Assembly: GCA_020650975.1 (NCBI GenBank)
Contig: JAIPMN010019378.1
Location: forward strand, 1 to 43,784
Length of the DNA stretch: 43,784 bases
Reading direction: 5' to 3'
Source of the DNA: Apostichopus californicus
Taxonomy: Eukaryota; Echinodermata; Holothuroidea; Aspidochirotida; Stichopodidae
A model generated the notes under the pieces. The model worked only from the letters and a program-made list of their open reading frames with translations, was not told the origin of the DNA and ran no database searches. Shown here one piece after another: positions 38,201 through 43,529 of the stretch (positions are counted from its first letter, which is position 1; every line of letters begins with the position of its first letter). A program made the position numbers and the translations under genes.

Positions 38201-40914
38201 TAATGTAACATGTTTCAAGAACATTCCTGAACACAATGAAGAATTACATTCAATTTGTAACTTAAACAAATATAAAGTCTGTAAATTCAATTAAATTTAA
38301 TTACTTACCATCTTTCAGCTTGAGAACTCCAAGACAGCCATAGGCATCTAGTAATTGAACATACTGCTTCTTCAAGACATCTGTCTCTTCTGGTGCTGAA
38401 ATGTCAATTTTAATACATTACAATCAATAAGAAACAGGACATAGGAGTTTAAGACAGCAGAAACTATTAACAAACTACATAACTGCAAAAATGCCTGCAC
38501 ATAGGTAAATGTAAACAGTTAGCATGTCTGATGTTTCGATCCTAACATCTTCTTCAGAGCCAAACTGGAACCAAATGGACAAACAACTAATTTGGACCAA
38601 TTGGTCAATTGATGTCAAATGAAAAGAGTAAACATAAGACTGAGAAAAGGAGGTGAAACAGCTAATAGGAAATGAAAGGACCACAGATATGTGCAGATGG
38701 ATGTAACATTAACCCACACAGGGGCGGATGCAGGATTTTTGACAGGGGGGGGTCTGACTGGTCCAGCCGCGCCTGAACGTAAGACTATCTAAGCGGAGCG
38801 CCACCATCGGTTGGCGCGGAGCGTACAAGAAAATTTTTGGCTTTACAAATCCCCCAGATGGCCGGAAACGGCACTTCCCGAGTATTCTAAGCTGCATGTA
38901 CCTAGCCTGAAAATATGGATCTCATGTCTGCAATTTCTCAATTGATGAGAAAAAAACTACTCAGTTTTGAAACTACTCAGTCTCATGAAGAATTCGTTGG
39001 CGCATCCTATGCAGCCTACCGCTCTGCCACCTCACCGCCCAAAAAATTCGAACACCACCTCAATTTTGGCACGTGTAGCACGCGTGCACACTATAGTTCA
39101 TTTGACTGAAAAGACACACCTGGCTGACTTGTAAGGATAACCGCCCTTCTGACGTCCTACATGTTTAAAATTGGCGTTTAATTTAATTATTTTTTTCTCC
39201 CTCTCTATTTTTCTCTTTTTTTTTTTTTGGCCAAGAGCAGGGGGGGGTCCGGACCCCCTGGACCCCCCCCCTGGATCCGCGCCTGCCACATTGTTACACT
39301 ATGTAGTTATAAATGTTACTACACTCTTGATCAACACGTTTCTAGATTTAAATAGTTTGCTCAGTTTTCAGTGCCAGACTGCACTACTTACCTGTACTGT
39401 AATGCTAAGCCTTTACTGTTTGAAAACATACTTACATGATCATGACAAATAAATCATGTTGTATGTAGACAATTCAAAATTAACCCATTTGACTCCAGTG
39501 ATTAACTGAGCTTAGTATGAAGAATTTAACAAAAGTTACATTATTGTGGATCTACAACTTTGGGAATGCTTAGAGAAAATACTGTATGAAATCTGAGGAC
39601 AAGTCCAGGAACAAGTTTGATCTGTGCATGGTCAATAAAATCAGAGGGCTGACTCCAGAAATCGAGGACGTTTGGTCACCTTAGTTAGGCTTACTTAGTT
39701 TGCCTAGGCATGGCCTATGTAGGCTACACCCAGGTGGGCTTTGGATGGGCCTAAGTAACACGGTTTCAGTTGTTATTACTTTCCGCTGAAAAAACTCTTG
39801 TGGGGAAAACAACTTTTTTTCCACTTACCTGTACACTATATTTTTCCTCAATTTTAGTATACCAAATTCATTTCAGGATGATGAAAATAACATGAGAAAG
39901 TATCAAAGAACGTCGATAAGGATGGTTAGACTGAGTTCATGTCAGAAAAATTAAGCTGCTTATAATTTACAGGAGGCTTGGGTTGTATGTAATTAGGGAT
40001 CACTTAAAGAAGTAAGAGTCGGTCGGCGGATTAAAGGGCAAAGGGACGCTGTTTATGTTAATGTGAAAATATCACAAAGGACACACACCCCCCCCCCGCC
40101 CGTCCCCTAAAGAATGAAACTTAGCGAGACCAAATCGTCACGGCAGCTCACCTTTTTTCACCTTCACGCCATATCGAAAACTACAACCAAACAACTTGAG
40201 TGGCGCTGTTTAACTTAACTTAAACTTGTGCTTACAGCCTAAGCTAGTGCTTACAGCCTTAAAGCTACAACCTAAACTATCCTAATAATAGTCGTCTCGG
40301 AGCTACATTTTATCCTGCTACAGTCAAATTTGATCTTCTCCATCCTCTTAATCCTTCCATGTGCCTAATAATTTCAGTAAGCCATTCTGCTCCTCCCAAA
40401 CAAACGTTACTTTCCGCTGAAAAAAACGTTGTTTTCCGCTGACAAATTTGTGAGCGGAAAACACCGTTTTGTTTCAGCGAAAAGTAACGTGTGCGGAGAG
40501 TAACAGTACCCAGTAACACTAACACTACAGTAGGCTACTGTAAGGCCAATTTGCCTGTTCAATTTTTCAAATTTGATCGAAACTTGATGATCTGTTATCA
40601 GCATCACACTTTATTTATTACCATTGCGATAGGCCTGTGACCGATCATCTACATTGATAGTCATAGGCGTAGCCAACTACTAGGATATATAGTCCTCTGT
40701 GGAATTGAAATCGCCACAGTAGGGTCTATACTTAACATTAGGCTTAACGATAATTATATCATCCAATACTGATAGGCTATAACCTACCGAGTATGGCGAC
40801 GGCATCAGACTCAAATAACAGTGTTTCCTTTTTCCGCCTGGATTCTAATATTACTGAGTATGGTTCTTTAATTTTGTGGTATACTCTGAAAGACTTTCCA
40901 AAGCTCAGAGCCAT
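13236..40914 (-). CDS. SYNJ: Synaptojanin (Sac + inositol 5-phosphatase), complete 22-exon coding region
   Basis: The coding exons join into 4503 nt and 1500 aa. Every intron starts GT and ends AG, and all phases agree. Domains in order: Sac phosphatase (about 1-500, catalytic C386-x5-R392-T); inositol 5-phosphatase (about 530-860) with GTWNVNG at 536-542, GNKGAV at 670-675, WCGDFNYR at 730-737, PAWTDRVLW at 805-813 and SDHRP at 851-855; an RRM-like DUF1866 domain (about 880-970); and a proline-rich tail (about 1020-1500) with many PPRP/PxxP motifs that in this family bind SH3 domains of endophilin, amphiphysin and intersectin. Both active sites look intact. The family hydrolyses PI4P/PI3P and PI(4,5)P2 on endocytic vesicles to release clathrin and adaptors. 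The NPYDIKHQ motif in the last exon aligns with the NPYNVKQ region of the long vertebrate isoform as I remember it. The start ATG at 40914-40912 has G at -3 and +4 and an in-frame TAG 9 nt upstream. Confidence 0.95.
14440..14835 (+). repeat. Compound tandem repeat in synaptojanin intron 21
   Basis: The core CACCACACTAACCAGCACAC followed by TTAACATTG recurs seven times. Spacers alternate between short (CTTCTATA(T/G)GCGTT) and long (ATGAGATAACAATATATTTT…AGCTC). Confidence 0.9.
15329..15571 (+). mobile_element. tRNA-derived SINE, full-length
   Basis: The tRNA-like head has an A box (TTAGCTCAGTGGTTAACGCC) near 15335-15354 and a B box (GGTTTGAGTCACT) near 15380-15392. A tRNA-unrelated body follows with GATGGCTTCTTCGCGAGTTC, then an (ATAC)n tail at 15555-15570. 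The second copy in the window is 8335-8500, minus. Pol III promoter boxes are visible. It lies in sense orientation opposite to the synaptojanin gene. Confidence 0.85.
15632..15672 (+). repeat. Short GATCT microsatellite
   Basis: About seven imperfect copies of TGATC/GATCTGATCT-type pentamers. Surrounding bases (15580-15760) repeat a looser 'TCTGA…AAGTGGG' motif. Confidence 0.75.
15915..16645 (+). repeat. Tandem repeat, about 125 bp x 6, intron 21
   Basis: Units contain AGATACTATTGGGATAA, ATGAGCCATAACATGGTCA, AGGTATGTTTACGATAGTT and AAAGTTCTATGAGAAGA, ending AGTAACAGAGTGAAAAA. The array stops about 65 bp from the donor of exon 21. Confidence 0.93.
16710..17173 (-). CDS. SYNJ: Synaptojanin exon 21, proline-rich region part 1 (residues 1005-1159)
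   Basis: The acceptor AACTCCAG|AT restores phase from exon 20. The sequence is a run of [24 protein letters not shown] and [11 protein letters not shown] type SH3 ligands. Donor CGG|GTAGGT in phase 0. If the donor is skipped the frame adds V-G-E-D-D-L-L-W-G and stops at 16680-16682. Confidence 0.9.
17690..18600 (+). repeat. Minisatellite, unit about 31 bp, intron 20
   Basis: About 28 units of TGCTCTAGGATTTAACTGTC followed by ACATCCTGCAT, with length variants of 30-32 bp. A higher-order alternation of variants (TTGGACTGTCACACCCTCC) repeats about every 93 bp between 17880 and 18160. Confidence 0.93.
18921..19089 (-). CDS. SYNJ: Synaptojanin exon 20 (residues 949-1005)
   Basis: Encodes the end of the RRM-like domain ([20 protein letters not shown]) and a linker with [15 protein letters not shown]. 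Acceptor AACCAG, donor GATG|GTAAGT. Confidence 0.9.
19430..19856 (+). mobile_element. Interspersed repeat ending in a perfect 20-bp palindrome
   Basis: Contains two diverged TTGACC…GACCCCAAATGA(C/T)CTTTGAC blocks about 145 bp apart, then (GACA)n near 19793-19815, and ends GCATTGCCATGACAA followed by TAGCTCAACTAGTTGAGCTA at 19831-19850 and AAAA. This looks like the end of a common non-autonomous element. Boundaries at the left are not clear. Confidence 0.5.
19857..20766. other. Rest of intron 19, nothing recognised
   Basis: AT-rich intronic sequence with no coding segment, tandem array or clear element boundary. Confidence 0.5.
20767..20845 (-). CDS. SYNJ: Synaptojanin exon 19 (residues 922-948)
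   Basis: Encodes [20 protein letters not shown], the core beta strand of the RRM-like domain (vertebrate FVEDKMWVTFLEG…ALNVL). The acceptor TTTTAAG is weak. Donor GAG|GTATTG. Confidence 0.92.
21092..21460 (+). mobile_element. hAT-type MITE in intron 18, 8-bp target duplication
   Basis: The termini CTGGGGTGGGCAACC and GGTTGCCCACCCCTG are inverted repeats with one mismatch. The direct repeat CTCTACCC flanks the element at 21084-21091 and 21461-21468. The start (GGGTGGGCAACCTACGGCC) is the widespread hAT MITE terminus found in many animals. No transposase is encoded. Confidence 0.9.
21829..21888 (-). other. Candidate 60-nt mini-exon, duplicated from exon 18 (copy A)
   Basis: On the minus strand it is preceded by TGTGTATGTCAG and followed by GTGAGT. 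It is exactly 60 nt, is open in the synaptojanin phase (2-2) and would add [10 protein letters not shown] plus [10 protein letters not shown] after exon 18. The sequence supports the possibility only; inclusion in mRNA is not shown. Confidence 0.35.
21934..21993 (-). other. Candidate 60-nt mini-exon, duplicated from exon 18 (copy B)
   Basis: Acceptor TGTGTATGTCAG, donor AAG|GTAAGT (closer to consensus than the genuine one), 60 nt, open in phase: [10 protein letters not shown] plus [10 protein letters not shown]. It shares all but a few residues with the end of exon 18. Confidence 0.35.
22248..22451 (-). CDS. SYNJ: Synaptojanin exon 18 (residues 854-922)
   Basis: Completes SDHRP, then [17 protein letters not shown] and the start of the RRM-like domain ([34 protein letters not shown]). 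Acceptor TTTGTAG, donor GTAAG|GTGAGT. The last ~55 bases and the donor are reiterated five times in the next intron. Confidence 0.95.
22985..23935 (+). repeat. Tandem repeat, about 135 bp x 7, intron 17
   Basis: Units contain TGCAGGTTAATATGCTGG, TTTTATATTGTTGTATCATG, TAGCTATAGTAATTTGTAG, GGCTGTAAGCTATGTATATA and CATAGTTCTCGTTTACTATA. One unit (about 23655-23760) has lost the ATTTGTAG…GTTAT segment. Confidence 0.95.
24065..24146 (-). CDS. SYNJ: Synaptojanin exon 17 (residues 827-854)
   Basis: Encodes [16 protein letters not shown], ending in the catalytic SDHR(P) motif, whose last codon is completed in exon 18. Acceptor CATCCTCAG, donor CACAG|GTGTGT. Confidence 0.94.
24245..24335 (+). repeat. 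Short degenerate tandem repeat, intron 16
   Basis: Four loose copies of ACTAGAGTAAACCAACCTGG followed by ATCACACCA. Confidence 0.6.
24454..24619 (-). CDS. SYNJ: Synaptojanin exon 16 (residues 772-827)
   Basis: Encodes [20 protein letters not shown] and [13 protein letters not shown], the P-A-W-T-D-R substrate/catalytic motif. Acceptor TTTTGTAG, donor GAAG|GTGGGA. Confidence 0.95.
24620..25984. other. Intron 15 with two local duplications
   Basis: CTATCTTGTTGGGAGGCCA occurs at about 24749 and 24819. A ~58-bp block containing AAGAGCAGG(T/G)TGGTAGCCAC and GGGGAATAAGGGGAC is directly repeated at 25235-25340. Nothing else was recognised. Confidence 0.6.
25985..26143 (-). CDS. SYNJ: Synaptojanin exon 15 (residues 719-771)
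   Basis: Encodes [17 protein letters not shown], the 5-phosphatase signature W-x-G-D-x-N-Y-R. Acceptor CTACCTCAG, donor GAG|GTATAG. Confidence 0.95.
26670..27102 (+). mobile_element. hAT-type MITE in intron 14, 8-bp target duplication
   Basis: Termini CAGTGGTTCTCAAAC and (ACTT)TGAGAACCACTG are inverted repeats. CTCTAAGG is present as perfect direct repeats at 26662-26669 and 27103-27110. The terminus is the classic animal hAT MITE sequence. It lies 15 bp from the end of exon 14. Confidence 0.95.
27126..27318 (-). CDS. SYNJ: Synaptojanin exon 14 (residues 654-718)
   Basis: Encodes [35 protein letters not shown] and MMFPM, central motifs of the 5-phosphatase. Acceptor CTTTGTAG, donor CCATG|GTAACC. 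A hAT MITE with its target duplication lies only 15 bp past the exon end. Confidence 0.96.
27545..27690 (+). repeat. Degenerate ~70-bp duplication, intron 13
   Basis: Two related units carry ATCCCAGCAAGGAGTTTAAC/ATCACAGCAAGGTGTTCAAC followed by CTAGACTCCACTCTAAA/CTAGATTCCACACTAAA. Confidence 0.7.
27762..27902 (-). CDS. SYNJ: Synaptojanin exon 13 (residues 607-654)
   Basis: Encodes [20 protein letters not shown] and [19 protein letters not shown]. The acceptor GCTTTTAG keeps phase with exon 12. Donor ATCAG|GTTAGT. Confidence 0.95.
27903..29058. other. Intron 12, nothing recognised
   Basis: The only structure is a C-rich run at 29006-29040 close to the exon 12 donor. No coding segment or element boundary is visible. 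Confidence 0.5.
29059..29161 (-). CDS. SYNJ: Synaptojanin exon 12 (residues 573-607)
   Basis: Encodes [20 protein letters not shown], the second 5-phosphatase motif, with the catalytic-site glutamates E-E. Acceptor TCTCCAG, donor ACAAG|GTAATA. Confidence 0.95.
29225..29770 (+). repeat. Tandem repeat, about 90-110 bp x 6, intron 11
   Basis: Units carry ACTAGCCCTATATACTGCAC followed by AGAGT(T/G)ACAGGTTG, TTAGCATAGTACAATAATTA and ATCATCGTCA. Unit length varies through small deletions. Confidence 0.9.
29966..30323 (+). mobile_element. TTAA-flanked repeat with inverted termini, copy 3 (longest)
   Basis: Starts (C)TAAAAGGGTGTGAAGACTCG and ends CGAGTCTTCAATGCCTTTAA, with imperfect inverted ends over about 20 bp. 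It matches copies at 640-982 and 9474-9739. It ends 22 bp from exon 11. Confidence 0.75.
30346..30534 (-). CDS. SYNJ: Synaptojanin exon 11, start of 5-phosphatase (residues 510-573)
   Basis: Encodes [20 protein letters not shown] and the following segment to [17 protein letters not shown] is the first conserved motif of inositol polyphosphate 5-phosphatases. Acceptor AATTTCAG, donor CAAG|GTCAGT. A mobile element ends 22 bp beyond the donor. Confidence 0.95.
30640..31310 (+). repeat. C-rich minisatellite in intron 10, containing an assembly gap
   Basis: Alternating units of about 31 and 35 bp: ATTAACCCCCTCCCCAACCT followed by ACACCCTT, and GATTAACCCCTCCAACCTAC followed by ACCCTACTTAA. Ten N bases lie at 31081-31090, so the true array length is unknown. 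Confidence 0.95.
31081..31090. other. Assembly gap (10 N)
   Basis: A run of N inside the minisatellite. The fixed size suggests an arbitrary placeholder. Confidence 0.98.
31537..31702 (-). CDS. SYNJ: Synaptojanin exon 10 (residues 455-510)
   Basis: Encodes [20 protein letters not shown] then [12 protein letters not shown], the end of the Sac domain. The acceptor TTATTAAAG|GCTGGC is weak. Using it adds A-G before KLKDG compared with vertebrate GKAKLKDG. An alternative acceptor nine codon bases further in (AATTAAAG|GATGG) would break phase. Donor CATG|GTAATT. Confidence 0.9.
31695..31920 (+). repeat. Tandem repeat, about 65-75 bp x 3-4, made from the exon 10 splice acceptor
   Basis: GCCAGCCTTTAATAAAGAAT followed by GAAT(A/G)GAGG recurs at about 31699, 31760 and 31833, each with TACAATGTATCTTAGA. 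On the minus strand the copies reproduce TTATTAAAG|GCTGGC, the acceptor and first six bases of exon 10. Confidence 0.9.
32174..32326 (-). CDS. SYNJ: Synaptojanin exon 9 (residues 404-454)
   Basis: Encodes [20 protein letters not shown], the SANG segment and [14 protein letters not shown]. Acceptor CATCCACAG, donor ACG|GTAGGT. Confidence 0.94.
32641..32750 (+). repeat. Element end with imperfect 28-bp palindrome
   Basis: A hairpin at 32718-32745 (AGCTCTACCCACA, TT, TGTGGGTTGAGCT) has one mismatch. It is followed by AAAAA, as is the palindrome at 19831-19850 (same GAGCTAAAAA end). It probably belongs to the same repeat class. Confidence 0.5.
32890..33595 (+). repeat. Minisatellite, unit about 36 bp, intron 8
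   Basis: About 19 units of AGGCACCACTACTGACTCTG followed by CAACCAACCCTCTAAA. Unit length 36 gives an open frame on the minus strand (12-residue repeat with [11 protein letters not shown]), but it contains no gene features. It ends about 30 bp from exon 8. Confidence 0.97.
33627..33708 (-). CDS. SYNJ: Synaptojanin exon 8 with Sac catalytic motif (residues 376-403)
   Basis: Encodes [19 protein letters not shown]. The C386-x5-R392-T393 P-loop of Sac phosphatases is intact, so Sac activity is expected. Acceptor TATCTTCAG, donor CCAG|GTAATC. A 36-bp minisatellite begins about 30 bp into the following intron. Confidence 0.96.
34129..34298 (-). CDS. SYNJ: Synaptojanin exon 7 (residues 320-376)
   Basis: Encodes [20 protein letters not shown] and the following helix up to [10 protein letters not shown]. 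Acceptor GGTAACAG, donor GTAAA|GTAAGT. Confidence 0.94.
34615..34975 (+). repeat. Tandem repeat with higher-order duplication, intron 6
   Basis: AACATTATAAATTTATCCTC units of about 37 bp recur. A larger block (GTGTAGAGCAAACATTATAA through AACAATGAATGTAC) occurs twice, starting near 34690 and 34884. Confidence 0.88.
35038..35134 (-). CDS. SYNJ: Synaptojanin exon 6 (residues 287-319)
   Basis: Encodes [20 protein letters not shown], corresponding to the YGKQ-IVNLLG-KEGE segment of Sac domains. Acceptor CCATCAG, donor CCAG|GTCAGT. Confidence 0.94.
35135..35735. other. Intron 5, unique part
   Basis: The plus-strand open frame at 34991-35560 crosses exon 6 antisense and then intron. It has no domain and is not a gene. 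Nothing else was recognised. Confidence 0.5.
35736..35955 (+). repeat. Minisatellite, unit about 24 bp, intron 5
   Basis: About nine units of ACACACTGAATGACTGATGA with variable ATGTAC/AAAC spacers. Confidence 0.9.
36055..36200 (-). CDS. SYNJ: Synaptojanin exon 5 (residues 239-287)
   Basis: Encodes [16 protein letters not shown] and [13 protein letters not shown], the Sac core motif GSxPLFWEQ. Acceptor TTTTTAG, donor GACAA|GTGAGT. Confidence 0.95.
36439..36664 (-). CDS. SYNJ: Synaptojanin exon 4 (residues 163-238)
   Basis: Encodes [22 protein letters not shown] and the strongly conserved [20 protein letters not shown] segment. Donor CAG|GTAAGG. Continuation of the open frame beyond this donor (VRLNFY…) is intronic. 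Confidence 0.95.
36665..37548. other. Intron 3, nothing recognised
   Basis: No tandem array or element is visible. It is one of the few introns of this gene without one. Confidence 0.5.
37549..37822 (-). CDS. SYNJ: Synaptojanin exon 3 (residues 72-163)
   Basis: Encodes [26 protein letters not shown] and TDNRFFW, which are hallmarks of the Sac N-terminal subdomain. Acceptor CTCTTAG at 37823-37829, donor TTTG|GTGAGT. Confidence 0.94.
38309..38395 (-). CDS. SYNJ: Synaptojanin exon 2 (residues 43-72)
   Basis: Acceptor TTTCAG, donor GATG|GTAAGT. Encodes [19 protein letters not shown], the conserved DAYG-LGVL segment of the Sac domain. Confidence 0.94.
38719..39286 (+). mobile_element. hAT-like MITE in intron 1
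   Basis: Left end CAGGGGCGGATGCAGG and right end CCTGGATCCGCGCCTG are inverted repeats with two mismatches. CCACA occurs on both sides (38714-38718 and 39287-39291), but a clean 8-bp target duplication is not visible. The interior carries the hairpin block GCGGAGCGCCACCATCGG followed by TTGGCGCGGAGCG and AAGAAAATTTTT. Confidence 0.75.
40404..40490. repeat. Near-perfect 87-bp palindrome in intron 1
   Basis: The left arm starts ACGTTACTTTCCGCTG and reaches GTTTTCCGCT. The right arm is its reverse complement with only a few mismatches or indels. The 12-base centre (GACAAATTTGTG) is itself partly palindromic. A partial relative (TTACTTTCCGCTGAAAAAAC) lies at 39776-39795. Confidence 0.9.
40788..40914 (-). 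CDS. SYNJ: Synaptojanin exon 1 (residues 1-43)
   Basis: Encodes the N-terminus, including [16 protein letters not shown] and [14 protein letters not shown], which match the start of the synaptojanin Sac domain. The donor is CTCG|GTAGGT and leaves phase 1. The plus-strand frame over the same bases (40793-40987) is its shadow. Confidence 0.93.
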
Positions 40915-41100
40915 GACTATCTATTTGACTAACCCTACATTCGAAGTAACAGGATCGGAGCAAAGAAGGCCGGTGTTCTTTTTTTGATAACGCCCCCTAA
41001 TTCTTCGCCCTCAGTTTTGGAGCTTTGGAGATATGATACGCTGTCACATTGCACGGAATGGCTCGTTTCGATATAGTACTGTACTGAAGCAGTCTACAGT

Positions 41101-41173
41101 AGTTCTCGGCCTTTCGGCTAAGATCATGTGTAGTATCTGTTCCCCTTTCGGGGATAATAGGTGATGTACACCC
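41101..41173 (+). ncRNA. U2 snRNA-like sequence, compact or truncated
   Basis: The first 41 bases follow the 5' end of U2 snRNA: TTCTCGGCCTTTCGGCTAAG, then ATCATGTGTAGTATCTGTTC, with about two changes from the conserved sequence as I know it. Stem I and the branch-site pairing element GTAGTA (41130-41135) are kept. The sequence then departs from U2. It has a perfect hairpin TCCCC-TTTC-GGGGA (41141-41154) and a second GGTG-ATGTA-CACC (41160-41172) that resembles the GGTGCACC-type U2 3' end. No clear Sm site is seen. It could be a U2 pseudogene, the head of a snRNA-derived SINE or a divergent short snRNA. It lies 187 bp upstream of the synaptojanin start, on the other strand. Confidence 0.65.
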
Positions 41174-42217
41174 GACGATGATCACACAGTCACAGTCCCG
41201 ATGCAAGGGGGCTGGGGTTGAGAGCGGATCAGTCGTTCGGTAGTTTGGTTTTCGTGCCCAGGTTCTTTCCTGAGTTCTTTTTCTAAGTATCTACAGTAGT
41301 AATTACTACAATTTATGTTAACAGTTTAAAAAATAATAGTAGGCCTTATTACTACAATTTATGGTAACAGTTAACAAAATAACCTTGAATCAGTAAACGA
41401 CGAAATGAAAATTATTTCTCTTTTTCGTTTCAATAACTATCTACAGTAACCGAATGCTATGCAGCTGGTCATTGAAAGGCGTAAATAGGCTACTGGGTAG
41501 AAATAATTAATAATATGATCAAAACATTCAGATTTAAGCAATAGGGCCTATGGCAAAGTCAGCCGTGGGGTGGTCTACCCGAAACCATCCCATGTCCGGG
41601 CTCATCCGATGATAGTCATTTTACGTATAATAAGAATGTGAAGGTCTTGACAAAAAGTCGATGGCAGCCTATTTGGCCTATATCCCCGGTATTAGGCCCA
41701 TATACGAATCTGGGCTCTGGGCCTAAACTGGAGGCATATAGCCAGATGCGCTAGAAGAAAGGATTAATTTCGTCAATGAAAGTTGCACCAACACATCGTC
41801 ACTGGCCCTGTCCCTAGAGTCCACTGCTATTTCCATTTAATGTCCCTGTCAGTTGTTACTCCAACTCCCGAAGACTTTTATTCTTTTTCAAGTTGCCTGT
41901 TTTCTTGTTAAACTTCCTTAGAAGTCTCCCCAATAATCATCTTCCACTGTGTTTTTTAATACCTATCTCATCTTATTTATTGTCAGTGTTGATGTTCTCA
42001 CTATTATGTGATAACATTATCTTCTGTGAATGATGTATTGCTATGATTGATTGCTTGTTTGATTAATTGATATAAAATCGAATTAATAAGGTATGATTGT
42101 GTGACTATTTGAATAATTTTTCAACTCTTTTTAATATTTGTTCACGCGAGCGTAACCTTGAACTTCGTAAAATTTCTCATAGAGCATGCAACATTGATCG
42201 TGTTCAGCAGTCAAAAA
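41174..42217. other. Intergenic DNA between divergent genes
   Basis: No coding frame is recognised. TTACTACAATTTATG(T/G)TAACAGTT occurs twice (about 41303 and 41350). The synaptojanin promoter is expected around 40950-41300, but no TATA box was identified there. Confidence 0.4.
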
Positions 42218-42226
42218 TATATAAAA
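42218..42226 (+). promoter_or_regulatory. TATA box for the downstream secreted-protein gene
   Basis: TATATAAAA lies 98 bp upstream of a start codon that begins a signal peptide. With transcription starting about 25-30 bp downstream, the 5' untranslated region would be about 70-75 nt. The sequence and spacing are seen directly; the function is inferred. Confidence 0.6.
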
Positions 42227-42323
42227 CAGCTAACCAACACCTAATATTTCATTTGTTGATTATTTTAAGTCATTATAATCAAATACCAAAACTTCGAGGG
42301 ATTTACACCAAAGCCAGAACAAA

Positions 42324-42396
42324 ATGAAGTCACCGATTCTTCTTGGTTTGGTGATTATTTCATTATTTCACCAGAGTGAATCCCAGTGTTTGTGGG
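42324..42396 (+). CDS. First exon of a secreted protein (signal peptide), gene continues off the window
   Basis: ATG with AAA before it encodes MKSPILLGLVIISLF then HQSESQCLWG. That is a basic start, a hydrophobic core of about 12 residues and a likely signal-peptidase site after S-E-S or S-Q. The exon ends TGGG|GTAAGT, a consensus donor, in phase 1. A TATA box precedes it. The mature protein would begin near Q-C-L-W. The family cannot be named from 24 codons. No later exon was recognised in the remaining 1.4 kb, which is repeat-rich intron. Confidence 0.65.
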
Positions 42397-42488
42397 GTAA
42401 GTAGACCTAATGCGATTTACTCGGCATTATTATGATTTAGTGTAGCGAATACGTCATTATACAATAGCATGACGAGGTTTGGAAGACA

Positions 42489-42640
42489 GTGGCGTATCCA
42501 GGATTTCCTAACCCGGGGGGCGCGAAATACTATCTAAGCGGAGCGCCACCATCGGTTGGCGCGCAGCGTACAAGAAAATTTCTGGTTTTGATACCCACCA
42601 GATCACCGGAAATGGCACTTCTCGGGCTTGAAAATGACCA
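42489..42640 (+). mobile_element. hAT-like MITE fragment sharing the GCGGAGCGCC hairpin block
   Basis: Starts CAGTGGCGTATCCAGG, contains TATCTAAGCGGAGCGCCACC, ATCGGTTGGCGCGCAGCG and AAGAAAATTTCTGG, then ATCACCGGAAATGGCACTTC. The right terminus is not found, so it is truncated or diverged. Confidence 0.7.
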
Positions 42641-43529
42641 ACCAGATGTACACTTTTTGCCTGAGAACCAAGTATTTCCCAATAGTTTTTTTCCATCCAT
42701 AACCTTTTTGTAGACTGTCACCAGTCACACATCATGTTCGACCTCATCGCATGTCCTGTGGATCATTGCTTTTGTAGGTGATTCTACGTCGCGGCCCACA
42801 ATACCCGTCACCCCCACTTTCAAGGTTTTAAGCCCATTATTTGTTCATAATTTGAAAATTCACATTTCTCGTGAATAAACTCACTTTAAAACATGCCCAT
42901 AATGTTGCACAAAATTTCATCTATGGACAACCAATATAGAAAAACCTCCTTGAACCTCTAACAGAGCGGTCAAAATTGCACGAGTAGAGGGAAGTGTGAG
43001 GAAGAATGTTGGTCAGGAAATTTTTCGAAAATTCAGATACAGTTAATTTAATATTAAAAATAATATTAAAACTTCTTATAACGGCTATTATAAAACTTGG
43101 TTGAAGGAAATGAAAAAATAGCAGATATTTCCGAAACCGAACACTGCACACATAGGCGTATAGGAGGCGGGAGCGGGGGGGGGGGGGCTGGGGCCCATAA
43201 TTCGCCATTACTAATGTAAAAGAGACTTATGACATAATTGGACCTCCATATTTTTTTCTCCATCTGCTTAAGACATTTCGTTGTTTACATTACCATCCCG
43301 CGGTATACTGCGCAACTTTCACGGACTGTACGGAACACGACGGCATGGATGTTATAACCGATGCTTGCTTGTATGATATTGACATTAACATGTTGAACGC
43401 GCGCGGAGCGCGCGAAAATTTTGGTTATTTTTTTTTGGGCAAGTCGGGCAGTTTTGAGGCTGTTCATCCTGGAACGCCATTTTCATGCTGAATGATATGA
43501 TGTGATATCTGCTGTTTGCTTTACAAATT
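42641..43529. other. Putative intron sequence with another MITE-like terminus
   Basis: CATAGGCGTATAGGAGG followed by a G-run at 43150-43187 resembles a MITE end. The rest shows no recognisable feature. Confidence 0.4.

Noticed and set aside
40145..40200. Minus-strand GAAAAAAG|GTGAGC donor preceded by FRYGVKVKK, considered as synaptojanin exon 1
   Set aside because: No in-frame ATG, and the conserved start was then found at 40788-40914.
40793..40987. Plus-strand open frame of 64 codons starting with a good ATG
   Set aside because: The minus strand of the same bases encodes the conserved synaptojanin N-terminus with correct donor and phase, so this is its shadow.
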